Source: a virus. From it: a stretch of DNA of 22,209 nt. Below the pieces are notes generated by a model. The model saw only the letters and a list, made by a program, of their open reading frames with translations. It did not search any database and was not told where the DNA came from. The translations under genes and the position numbers were made by a program. Shown here piece by piece: positions 1-6,888 of this stretch. The stretch's first letter is position 1. Every line of letters starts with the position of its first letter. The stretch covers positions 1-22,209 of the IMG/VR virus record IMGVR_UViG_3300025117_000238; one strand, 5' to 3'.

Positions 1-498
1 GCTTCTATTGACAAGCACAGCCTCGATGAAGAGATCGAGCAGCAGGCTGAGGTCTACTATGTAGTGGCTGAAGCCGCTGTGCTGGCAAAGTCCAGGATGG
101 ATGCCGCTGAAGAGGACGTGAAGCTTATTCAGGCCAAGCTCGATCCACTAATCCGTGCGAAGTTGGAGAAAAACGAGGAAAAGGTCACAGAAGCTGTGGT
201 CAGATCGGCTATCATACAGCACCCGCAGTCTAAGGAGGCTGTTGAAACAGCCCGCAACATCAGAGAGGAATATGAGAAGCTCAGCGCTTTGAAAGACGCA
301 TTTCGCCAGCGGTCATCGATGCTGCGCGATCTGGTTGAGCTTCATGTATCAGGTTACTACACTGACCGTTCAGTTCGCGGCTCAGCTAACAAGGCCAGCG
401 ATCATAAGGCTGATCAGGTGCGGCAGCGGCTCAGCGAAATGCGAAAGGTCGAAAAGAGCGAGGAGCGCAGCAAGTCTAGGCGGCGGGGAGACGACTGA
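1..498 (+). CDS. Helical coiled-coil protein, UvsY-like recombination mediator candidate (5' partial)
   Basis: The frame is open from base 1 to a TGA at 496-498, so the N-terminus lies outside the window and 165 residues are visible. The protein is almost entirely charged, heptad-like helix (for example DAAEEDVKLIQAKLD and VETARNIREEYEKL) and ends in a basic tail (SEERSKSRRRGDD). It stands just upstream of an ssDNA-binding protein and a RecA/UvsX-like recombinase. In T4-like phages a small all-helical mediator, UvsY, loads UvsX onto gp32-covered ssDNA. Size, helical character and context fit such a role, but I cannot show homology. A generic phage coiled-coil protein is the alternative. The methionine-like GTG/ATG codons near base 60-100 are internal to the open frame. 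Confidence 0.45.
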   Translation, partial: ASIDKHSLDEEIEQQAEVYYVVAEAAVLAKSRMDAAEEDVKLIQAKLDPLIRAKLEKNEEKVTEAVVRSAIIQHPQSKEAVETARNIREEYEKLSALKDAFRQRSSMLRDLVELHVSGYYTDRSVRGSANKASDHKADQVRQRLSEMRKVEKSEERSKSRRRGDD

Positions 499-500
499 CC

Positions 501-683
501 GTGTCTCGTCTTGCCGACTATGTGTTCTTTGTTCTAAGCATCAGTGCGGGAGTAGTGCTCGCTTTGGCGGTATTCTATGCGGCCATTCGTCTTGCGTCTG
601 AGGCTTGGCACAAAGGCAGAGAACAGTTTCACCGTAGAATGCGATTCAATAGCAAGTTGAAAGGAGATCGGCCCCATGGCTGA
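501..683 (+). CDS. Small single-pass membrane protein
   Basis: This 60-residue ORF starts with GTG two bases after the upstream stop and ends inside the start of the ssDNA-binding protein gene (overlap 676-683). Residues about 7-33 (VFFVLSISAGVVLALAVFYA and following) form one clear membrane helix. The remaining C-terminal half is basic (HRRMRFNSKLKGDRPHG), so by the positive-inside rule it would be cytoplasmic. I do not recognise a family. Position between recombination genes suggests co-transcription only, not shared function. Confidence 0.6.
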   Translation: MSRLADYVFFVLSISAGVVLALAVFYAAIRLASEAWHKGREQFHRRMRFNSKLKGDRPHG

Positions 684-1923
684 TAAAGGCAAGAAGCAGA
701 AGTTCAAGTACCAGGAGCGGGATGCCAGCACCTGGAAGCAGAAGAGCCAGGAAAGTTCTGGCAGCTACGATGATATCGTCAAGGACGGTATCCCGAAGTT
801 CAAGGCACAGGACGGCAAGAACCGAATCCGTATTCTGCCGCCAACCTGGGATGACGCCGATGACTTCGGCTATCCTATCCTGGTGCACTATCGCATCGGC
901 GCCGAGGAGCAGCCTTATCTTTGCCTACAGATGAAGGATGAAGAGTGCCCCATCTGTGAAGAAGCAAGGCGTCTTGCCGCTGACGGTGATGTTGACGACT
1001 CCAAGCGTTTCAAGCCCAGCAAGCGAAAGGGCTGGTGGCTGCTTGATCGTAAGTCGGACGAGCCCGACATGCCCGTGTTCTGGGCCGCACCGCACGGCAC
1101 GCACAAAGACGTCCTTCTCGCTTGTGAGGACGATGAGTCTGGTGAGATCATGCCGTGCGATCATCCACAGGAAGGCTATGATGTGGCCTTCAACAAAGAG
1201 GGCGCACAGCTTCGCACGAAATACACTGGCGTCAAGCTGGTCCGTAACGCCACGCCGATCCTCGAAGATGAAGACGATATGGCCAAGGTACTTGAGTTCA
1301 TTGCCGAGAACCCGATCGACAGTCTCCTCAAGTTCTATGATGCCAAATACCTCACAGCCATTCTTGCGGGGCAGGCACCGAAGTCTGATGAAGACGAAGA
1401 CGAAGAGGATGAGAAGCCCAAGAAAAAGACCAAGAAGAAGCCTGTCGACGAGGATGAGGAAGACGAAAAACCCAAAGGCAAGAAGCGCCCCCGTCTTGAT
1501 GAAGATGAGGACGAGGATGAAAAGCCCAAGGGCAAGGCCAAGAAGAAGGGCAAGGATGAGGAAGAGGAAGAAGAGCCTGACCCTGATGCTGAGGAAGGGG
1601 AAGAAGAGGGGGAAGATGAAGCCCTGGACTTCGATGAGATGGATGAGGGTGATCTCGCTAAGTTCGTCAAGAAGCACCGGCTCGACATCGACCTCGACGA
1701 AATCGATGGCACCAAGAAGCAGCGCAAGGCTGTGAAGGCTGCGTGGGAAGAACAGCAGGAAGAAGCCAAGCCCAAGGCCAAGGCTAAGAAGAAACCCGCG
1801 GAAGATGAAGATGAAGAGGAAGAGGACGGCAACTCTGCCACTGCCAAGCTGAAGGCGGCAGCGAAGCGCGCCAAAGAGAAGAGTGGCAAGAAGAAGGCTG
1901 ATGAAGACGAAGACGACGACTAA
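676..1923 (+). CDS. gp32-like single-stranded DNA-binding protein with long acidic/lysine-rich tail
   Basis: The product (415 residues) should coat ssDNA during phage replication and recombination. The core, residues about 45-240, has the gp32-like entry NRIRILPP and a zinc motif H71-x11-C83-x7-C91-x2-C94 (ending ECPICEE), close to T4 gp32's H-x12-C-x9-C-x2-C. Start ATG 676 has AAGGAGAT upstream. After about residue 240 come alternating blocks of Asp/Glu and Lys. They are interrupted near residues 317-355 by a folded-looking segment (EMDEGDLAKFVKKHRLDIDL) resembling a helix-extended-loop-helix or SAP-type domain, then continue to a DEDEDDD end. gp32 and other SSBs use an acidic C-terminal tail to recruit partners, but this tail is far longer and mixed with lysine. 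The RecA-like gene follows with a 23-nt overlap. Confidence 0.88.
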   Translation: MADKGKKQKFKYQERDASTWKQKSQESSGSYDDIVKDGIPKFKAQDGKNRIRILPPTWDDADDFGYPILVHYRIGAEEQPYLCLQMKDEECPICEEARRLAADGDVDDSKRFKPSKRKGWWLLDRKSDEPDMPVFWAAPHGTHKDVLLACEDDESGEIMPCDHPQEGYDVAFNKEGAQLRTKYTGVKLVRNATPILEDEDDMAKVLEFIAENPIDSLLKFYDAKYLTAILAGQAPKSDEDEDEEDEKPKKKTKKKPVDEDEEDEKPKGKKRPRLDEDEDEDEKPKGKAKKKGKDEEEEEEPDPDAEEGEEEGEDEALDFDEMDEGDLAKFVKKHRLDIDLDEIDGTKKQRKAVKAAWEEQQEEAKPKAKAKKKPAEDEDEEEEDGNSATAKLKAAAKRAKEKSGKKKADEDEDDD

Positions 1924-2929
1924 GCGCCCGCGACCTAGTTTGGCCAAAGAGGGGCGAGATCAGTATTTTCTCGCCCCTAGCGCCAATCTAGAGTTCGTAC
2001 ATACGGGAGCAACCGTGCTCGACTGTGTGCTAGGCGGCGGCTGGCCTTTGGGCCGCGTATCTAACATCGTCGGTGACAAGAGCACAGGCAAGACCCTGGT
2101 CGCGTGCGAGGCTATGGCCAACTTCAGCCGTAAGTTTCCCAAAGGCATGATTCGGTATGTCGAGACAGAAGCTGCCTTCGATGATGCCTATGCCGCTGCT
2201 CTTGGAATACCCATGGACCGTGTTGAGCGGCCTGATTCACAACTCGAGACGGTTGAAGCCGTGTTCGAAGACCTGATGGGCGCTCTATCCAGGATGAAGC
2301 GCGGAGGCCTGTACATCTTGGACTCATTGGATGCGCTGTCGGATGCGGCTGAAATGGGTAGGGAAATTGATAAAGCAACCTTCGGCGCTGGCAAAGCTAA
2401 AGGCATGTCACAACTGTTCAGGCGCGCTATAAAGAAGGTCGAAGCCAAACAATGCCATTTCATGATCATATCCCAGATACGGGATAACATCGGGGCGACC
2501 TTCGGCCGCAAGTACTCACGGTCGGGCGGCAAAGCCCTGGACTTCTATGCTTCACAGGTTGCCTACCTAGCGCACCTGGGCGAGCTCAAGCGCAAGCTGA
2601 AGGGTGTAGAGCGTACCATAGGCGTCCAGATCAGAATGAAGTGTACAAAGAACAAGGTGGGCCTGCCGTTCCGTACCTGTGACTTCCCCATCTTGTTCGG
2701 GTACGGCATCGAAGATATCACAGCGAGCATTGACTGGCTCGTTACGAACAAGCAGCACAGGCGCACCAGCTTGAGCCTTGACGATCTGAAGGCTATACGC
2801 GAAGAGGCCATGCATGTTGAAGTCGACGGTGCCGATGACATTCGCCAGCTCTTGGCAACCAATGTGATTGCAGGGTGGTCAGAGATCGAAAAGTCGTTCC
2901 TCCCGCCCAGGAGAAAATACAATGACTGA
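1901..2929 (+). CDS. RecA/UvsX-like strand-exchange recombinase
   Basis: The 342-residue ATPase would polymerise on ssDNA and catalyse strand exchange. With M1 at 1901, Walker A is GDKSTGKT (58-65), Walker B ends at D141 in GLYILDSLDAL, and a RecA-type loop/sensor block MIISQIRDNIGATFG follows at 188-202, then SGGKALDFYASQ. The possible catalytic glutamate is E90 in RYVETEAAFD. The frame is open further upstream to 1883. I chose 1901 because AAGG lies just before it and the upstream part only back-translates the SSB tail in another frame. It overlaps the SSB gene end and the next gene start, so the three are probably translationally coupled. T4 UvsX, RecA and phage Sak4-type proteins share these motifs; length favours RecA/UvsX. 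Confidence 0.88.
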   Translation: MKTKTTTKRPRPSLAKEGRDQYFLAPSANLEFVHTGATVLDCVLGGGWPLGRVSNIVGDKSTGKTLVACEAMANFSRKFPKGMIRYVETEAAFDDAYAAALGIPMDRVERPDSQLETVEAVFEDLMGALSRMKRGGLYILDSLDALSDAAEMGREIDKATFGAGKAKGMSQLFRRAIKKVEAKQCHFMIISQIRDNIGATFGRKYSRSGGKALDFYASQVAYLAHLGELKRKLKGVERTIGVQIRMKCTKNKVGLPFRTCDFPILFGYGIEDITASIDWLVTNKQHRRTSLSLDDLKAIREEAMHVEVDGADDIRQLLATNVIAGWSEIEKSFLPPRRKYND

Positions 2930-3134
2930 CCGCGAATCGTACATGGACATTGCTTGCACGATCAAGGCCGCGCCTTCAAATGGCAAGGCACTCTTAGTTG
3001 CTGATGAGCGTGGTGAAGAGTTTTGGGTGCCGCGTTCAGTATGTATGAACGGACATCATGAGTTCAATGCTGGTGATGATGTGACGCTCAAGATAGCGGA
3101 ATGGTTCGTGGTCAAGAATGAGATAGGGTTATGA
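2922..3134 (+). CDS. Small hypothetical protein, 70 residues
   Basis: The start ATG 2922 follows CAGGAGAAAATACA, a good ribosome binding site, and overlaps the recombinase stop. The open frame extends to 2868, but nothing supports that start. The protein looks like a small beta-rich domain (MDIACTIKAAPSNGKALLVA, then EEFWVPRSVC, then DDVTLKIAEWFVVKNEIGL), resembling the short OB-like or SH3-like accessory proteins common in phages. No catalytic residues stand out. Its stop overlaps the next start in an ATGA. Confidence 0.65.
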   Translation: MTDRESYMDIACTIKAAPSNGKALLVADERGEEFWVPRSVCMNGHHEFNAGDDVTLKIAEWFVVKNEIGL

Positions 3135-3613
3135 CGCGCGTGCGACCTAGGCTTCCGAAGGCGTATGGTGTCACCGTCGCTACGCGCACTGGCGATAAAG
3201 AGGGAAGCTATAAGTTCTGGTACGACCCTAACAACTCTCTCAACCAAGCCGTGCAGAAGAAGGGCAAGACTGATGGTGACTACATTGTTGAGGTTGATGG
3301 GGATCAGATCAATGAGATATTTCGCTGGAGCCCACAGCGCAAGCATTGGATCCAGCTTTGGGGTGTGCTACCAGCGCGCGACAGGGTGAACATAGCCCTG
3401 ACTGAGACTGATGACCCGGATGAATTGATTGAAGCCTTGGTTGCTACAATCGAGGACGGTGAGACTAGGCTTTGGCAATGGGCCAAGTGGACCGTGGTTG
3501 AGGTCTTGCTACGACATCTGTCCGGCAGTGAAAAGTTCAAGATAATTGCCGATGAGATGCGGGAGAATTTCGACAGGCTGAATCCAGCCAAGCACTCACC
3601 GTGGGAGGGATAG
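3131..3613 (+). CDS. Hypothetical phage protein, 160 residues
   Basis: The ATG overlaps the previous TGA (ATGA), indicating coupled translation. The N-terminal half is basic and beta-like with repeated charged turns (KEGSYKFWYDPNNS, GDYIVEVDGDQINEIFRW). The C-terminal half is helical (ELIEALVATIEDGETRLWQW, VVEVLLRHLSGSEKF). I do not recognise the family. It lies between the recombinase and a nuclease-like gene, so a role in DNA processing is possible but unproven. Confidence 0.65.
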   Translation: MTRVRPRLPKAYGVTVATRTGDKEGSYKFWYDPNNSLNQAVQKKGKTDGDYIVEVDGDQINEIFRWSPQRKHWIQLWGVLPARDRVNIALTETDDPDELIEALVATIEDGETRLWQWAKWTVVEVLLRHLSGSEKFKIIADEMRENFDRLNPAKHSPWEG

Positions 3614-3614
3614 T

Positions 3615-3809
3615 GTGGTTGATAATGATCTTATTCTGAATGTTGCCAAGATCATCTAGCTTGCATCAATAGACCCAAAGGATAGTTCTCGCGGCTTCTT
3701 GAAATCTTTAGATGAATGCAAAGTGTTAGCACTGCCTATCATTGATATGGTATCGCGTAAAATCATTGATGACGCTATAGCTATTGAATTAGGGCAGGTA
3801 TTTAAATGA
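3615..3809 (+). pseudogene. Small gene interrupted by an in-frame amber codon
   Basis: One frame runs from a GTG at 3615 to a TGA at 3807-3809 that overlaps the ATG of the next gene (ATGA), the usual join in this operon. Codon 15 is TAG (3657-3659). On either side the translation is protein-like: VDNDLILNVAKII before it and LASIDPKDSSRGFLKSLDE after it, then a helical end ALPIIDMVSRKIIDDAIAIE. This would be a 64-residue protein if read through. It may be a recent nonsense mutation, a sequencing error or a programmed read-through. TAG is used as an ordinary stop elsewhere here (for example 3611-3613), so the phage does not recode it wholesale. Confidence 0.6.
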
Positions 3810-4384
3810 GACCCGGAGGCAGCTCAACTAAGGGTGCAAGCTTTGAGCGGCAGGTGTGCCGTCAGCTTTCGCTGTGGATAAGCAGCGGTGAACGCGACGA
3901 TGTGTTCTGGCGCACGGCTATGTCAGGCGGCCGGGCTACGATAGGGCTGCGCAGCGGCAAGAACAGAGGCGCACAGGCCGGAGATGCGCAAGCTATTGAT
4001 GCTCTCGGCGATGCCTTTATGAAAGTGTTCTCGGTCGAGTGCAAGCATGTTAAGACGCTCCAGCTAGGCCAGATGCTGGCAAAGCATACAGGCAAGAGCC
4101 ATGACTACTGGATTAAGCACCGGCGCGAAAGTGCGGCCTTCAAACGCGAGCCATTCATGGTGGCGCGCGAGAACAGGTATCCTACGCTGCTGTTCGTAAC
4201 GGCTGAAGGGTTGGAACAGCTCGGGTTGGAATACCTGCCGTATCGCACCATATTTCGCGGCTGTATTCCATTATGGGTCTCAATCAAAAGTGCCGTCTAC
4301 ACGGATGAGGTCCATGTGTTAGACTGGGAGCGTTTCCTGAAAGAGACGCTGCCGCCTATTCATTTGAAGCGGAGAAAGAAATGA
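3806..4384 (+). CDS. PD-(D/E)XK-type endonuclease-like protein
   Basis: The 192-residue protein resembles a group of phage proteins with the pattern FER.x.C..LSLW, DDVFWRTAMSGGRAT, then an acidic residue and an E-x-K. Here the putative active site is GDAQAIDALGDAF followed by VFSVECKHVK, the E-C-K of a PD-(D/E)XK nuclease core (about residues 55-78). Such folds include Holliday junction resolvases and recombination endonucleases, which suits its place among recombination genes. The basic tail (HLKRRKK) could bind DNA. Family membership is from motif recall, and the exact substrate is unknown. Start ATG 3806 overlaps the upstream frame's stop, and the 3' end overlaps the next gene by ATGA. Confidence 0.62.
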   Translation: MRPGGSSTKGASFERQVCRQLSLWISSGERDDVFWRTAMSGGRATIGLRSGKNRGAQAGDAQAIDALGDAFMKVFSVECKHVKTLQLGQMLAKHTGKSHDYWIKHRRESAAFKREPFMVARENRYPTLLFVTAEGLEQLGLEYLPYRTIFRGCIPLWVSIKSAVYTDEVHVLDWERFLKETLPPIHLKRRKK

Positions 4385-4578
4385 TCAGGGCCAGGGTTAG
4401 AACAAGTGACGGTAACGAAGACATCGTTGATATCGATGTTGAAAGAATAGGCAATGCTATTGCCAAGTATCACACTGAAGGCAAGCTAGAGGCTCTGACG
4501 GTCAGTAGTTCAGGAAGACCAATACCGAAGGTCTACTTCCACCCGAACCTTGTGTCTATTGAACTGTTCCAAGCTTAA
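4381..4578 (+). CDS. Small hypothetical protein, 65 residues
   Basis: The start ATG overlaps the nuclease-like gene's stop. The product is a short alternating beta/alpha sequence (RARVRTSDGNEDIVDIDVER, then IGNAIAKYHTEG, then KVYFHPNLVSIELF). No known motif is visible. Tight coupling suggests it is co-translated with the upstream nuclease-like protein. Confidence 0.6.
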   Translation: MIRARVRTSDGNEDIVDIDVERIGNAIAKYHTEGKLEALTVSSSGRPIPKVYFHPNLVSIELFQA

Positions 4579-4593
4579 TTTGGGGTATGTGAT

Positions 4594-5211
4594 ATGATAG
4601 ACAGTGCGCTGTATAATGTTCAGTTATCAAGAACAATACGATGGGATGCTGAGGCAGAAGCAAGGATCTATAACATCCAAGCTGCCAAAGCACACCGTTT
4701 GAGTCCACACTCAATGGTCCATGCCTATATATCCTGGCAGCAAGCAGATCGTTATGTAGAACTGTTTAAGGATTTCTATAACAAGGATATTACTAATCCA
4801 TACTCCCACGGCTTGGTCTGGTTCTGTTGCAAGTGTTTCAAAATTGAGTGCCCGCATTGGTTCGATAGCCATGCCGTTCAACGTGTTGGTGACAGACATT
4901 ACCACGTTGAATATAATGTCTGTCACTGCAAATTCTGTAATCTGAACATATTCCTTGGTGGCCCCGGTGTTGGCACGCCGTCTCAGGAAGCACTGGCTTT
5001 AGTTCATGAGAGATTAGCCAAGCACAGCCCATCTGAGCACAGAAGCTTGGTCAATTTTGGTTATGGGTCTGGGTGGGTTTGTGAAACGCCTGTAATAGTT
5101 TCCAGAATGATCGAATCACATGGTATTGAGGCGGCTTCTGTTTACCTTGATCGCTTGATACAGAACGGCTCATGCCAAGATGCCTTCAACCACCTCCATA
5201 ACTATGTTTAA
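4594..5211 (+). CDS. Cysteine-rich hypothetical protein, probably zinc-binding
   Basis: This 205-residue protein has a helical N-terminal half (YISWQQADRYVELFKDFYN). A central Cys/His cluster follows: FCCKCFKIECPHWFDSH, then VCHCKFCNLN about 30 residues later. The pattern of two CxxC-like knuckles separated by a His-rich loop suggests one or two structural zinc sites. The coding sequence is visibly more AT-rich than its neighbours, which may point to separate acquisition. Ribosome-binding support at ATG 4594 is modest (a GGGG run 10 nt upstream). It overlaps the start of the SbcD-like gene by 8 nt. Function is not recognised. Confidence 0.68.
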   Translation: MIDSALYNVQLSRTIRWDAEAEARIYNIQAAKAHRLSPHSMVHAYISWQQADRYVELFKDFYNKDITNPYSHGLVWFCCKCFKIECPHWFDSHAVQRVGDRHYHVEYNVCHCKFCNLNIFLGGPGVGTPSQEALALVHERLAKHSPSEHRSLVNFGYGSGWVCETPVIVSRMIESHGIEAASVYLDRLIQNGSCQDAFNHLHNYV

Positions 5212-6241
5212 GCCAGCCACCATATTGTTCACCGATCCACATCTGTCCGAGAAGGCAGAGGATCAGTATCGGTTCGACATCTTCCCCTGGTGCGTTAAGA
5301 ACTACGCTACCAAGGCAACGACCGTGATCATACCCGGGGATCTGACTGACCGCAAAGACCGACACGCGGATTGGTTCGTCAACAAGGTGGTTGAAAATGT
5401 AAGGCTACTGTCGGAATCGTTCACGGTCTATATCATGATGGGGAATCACTGTTATAGCGCAAATCCTAAAGAACCGTTCTTTCGGTTTCTCGGCGGCATG
5501 TTGAACGTAATCTACATCCGTGAACCTGTCATGCTTCACGTTCCAGTTGGGGGTAAGGGTAAGCGAAAGGTCTTTTTCCTTCCCCATACCCGCCACCCGG
5601 AAAAGGAATGGGGTGGATACCAGTTCAAGAACTGCGATGCGATATTCATGCATCAGACATTCCGTGGTGCAAAGAGTGAGTCGGGGTTCGAACTCGATGG
5701 ACTCAACCCGTCTGCGTTCAAAGGAATGGGATGCCCTATATTCTCAGGTGATGTCCACAATCCGCAGCAGGTTGGGCCGATCACTTACATTGGCTGTCCT
5801 TGGCACGTGCACTATGGGGACAGATTCCAGCCCCGCGTTCTGATCGCTGATGCTGACTTCAAGACCCAGCCCGCTCATTTCCCAGCCCCACAGAAGCTGG
5901 TATTAGATATCACATCCCCCGGGAACTTGAAAGATACTAGGCACCGTATCAATGAAGGTGACCGTGTCAAAGTGCGGCTGTATTTACCTAGGGCTGAGTT
6001 CATTGACTGGCCCAAGCATAGAGACAAGATAAAGGCTGTGTGCAAGGAACTGAAGGTTGAGCTGCACGGTATAGAGCTTAAGGAACTAGTACGCGGCAGG
6101 CCCAGGCCCAGGCTCGTACAGGTAAAATCCAAGGCCGCTAGAGGTCGTGCAGAAACCTTCGAAGCGTACTGCCAGCAACGCCAGATCGATAGCGTAACGG
6201 CAGCTATAGGGAAGGAGCTGTTAGATGCAGAAACAAACTGA
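5204..6241 (+). CDS. SbcD/Mre11/gp47-like metallophosphoesterase nuclease subunit
   Basis: The 345-residue product is the nuclease half of an SbcCD/gp46-gp47-type complex that resects DNA ends and feeds ssDNA to the recombinase. The calcineurin-like metal motifs appear in order: D11-P-H13 (FTDPH), G45-D46-LT-D49 (PGDLTDRKD), G80-N81-H82, H150 (FMHQTF) and GDVH at 182-185 in place of the usual GHxH. The GNH is followed by Cys, not the common Asp. Start ATG 5204 overlaps the previous gene. A start at 5180 is also open, but neither has a strong ribosome binding site. Its partner ATPase is encoded at 6889 with only small genes between. Confidence 0.88.
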   Translation: MFKPATILFTDPHLSEKAEDQYRFDIFPWCVKNYATKATTVIIPGDLTDRKDRHADWFVNKVVENVRLLSESFTVYIMMGNHCYSANPKEPFFRFLGGMLNVIYIREPVMLHVPVGGKGKRKVFFLPHTRHPEKEWGGYQFKNCDAIFMHQTFRGAKSESGFELDGLNPSAFKGMGCPIFSGDVHNPQQVGPITYIGCPWHVHYGDRFQPRVLIADADFKTQPAHFPAPQKLVLDITSPGNLKDTRHRINEGDRVKVRLYLPRAEFIDWPKHRDKIKAVCKELKVELHGIELKELVRGRPRPRLVQVKSKAARGRAETFEAYCQQRQIDSVTAAIGKELLDAETN

Positions 6242-6500
6242 GGGCGTGTTGAGGGTGTTGATTGCACGCGCGCTCTACAATAATTGCCGCGTGGCCTGGA
6301 AGGAAGCTGGGATGGCTGTACCAGCTCCTTGGTCTAAGGTATTCAAAGATGACCGTGACTCATATCTAGATGATGCGGATGCTGTTTTGAAAGCACTGGA
6401 CGGGTATCTGACACACCATACAAATTGTCGCGGCCGATGGACTGGAACTTGCAACTGTGGGTTTGAAGAGGCCCGCCGCGTGCTCGAGGAGACGGCATGA
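6225..6500 (+). CDS. Small hypothetical phage protein with a His/Cys cluster
   Basis: Start ATG 6225 has GAAGGAGCTGTTAG upstream and overlaps the end of the SbcD-like gene. The 91-residue product is helical at the N-terminus. It has a segment LTHHTNCRGRWTGTCNCGFEEA at its C-terminal end, where HH, C and C-x-C could hold a metal ion. This Cys-then-EEAR..L arrangement recurs in small phage proteins I have seen without a named function. No enzymatic motif is visible. The following region continues in the same frame after the stop with coding-like sequence (see the broken gene at 6497). Confidence 0.62.
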   Translation: MQKQTEGVLRVLIARALYNNCRVAWKEAGMAVPAPWSKVFKDDRDSYLDDADAVLKALDGYLTHHTNCRGRWTGTCNCGFEEARRVLEETA

Positions 6501-6651
6501 GACATCGCGCGGGAGATCGCGAAGGTGGAGGAAGCGGCGAATGTGGCGGAGCAGTACGGCCGCGCACCATAGATTGGCCGGCGACGGAGATGTTGCCGAT
6601 CTCTACCGCGCCACGGCCGCCGCCCTCCTCAAGGAGATGGGGCTCGAATGA
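6497..6651 (+). pseudogene. Broken small gene with two apparent frameshifts
   Basis: Three frames carry parts of what looks like one small protein. An ATG at 6497 (overlapping the previous TGA) starts in one frame. The next frame, from 6501, reads DIAREIAKVEEAANVAEQYGRA. A third frame reads DGDVADLYRATAAALLKEMGLE and ends in a TGA (6649-6651) coupled to the next ATG. A two-base loss just after the ATG and a second indel near 6565-6580 would explain this. The stretch is clearly more GC-rich than its neighbours. Either decay or sequencing error is possible. The intact version would be a roughly 50-residue helical protein. Confidence 0.5.
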
Positions 6652-6878
6652 CTAACAGGGCATTAGTGCGAGAAGGATGGTGGCGGGCGCATGGCTATCG
6701 CATTCGCTTCCCCGAAGAGGGTTTCATCAACATCGCTGGGCAAGACCATGAGGCATTCATCGAAATCATGAAGCGGGCGGGTGCTGAGATCGTCTTTGAT
6801 GGACTGCCTTATTATTATATTTGGAATTCGATTTCAAACTCGGATGTGATCTACGAGGTAACTCTGCCACAAACTTGA
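6648..6878 (+). CDS. Small hypothetical protein, 76 residues
   Basis: The ATG overlaps the stop of the preceding broken gene (ATGA). The product has a mixed alpha/beta look (GYRIRFPEEGFINIAGQDHE, then AFIEIMKRAGAEIVFDGLPY) and ends with YEVTLPQT. No family is recognised. The start is supported by coupling and by AAGGAGATGG about 15 nt upstream. The gene lies 10 nt before the SbcC-like gene. Confidence 0.6.
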   Translation: MTNRALVREGWWRAHGYRIRFPEEGFINIAGQDHEAFIEIMKRAGAEIVFDGLPYYYIWNSISNSDVIYEVTLPQT

Positions 6879-6888
6879 ATGTGATGCT

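Noticed and set aside
925-1947. Long minus-strand ORF (340 codons) opposite the ssDNA-binding protein
   Set aside because: It is the reverse complement of GAT/GAA/AAG-rich coding sequence, giving a Leu/Phe-rich translation. It has no ribosome binding site and is against the operon direction.
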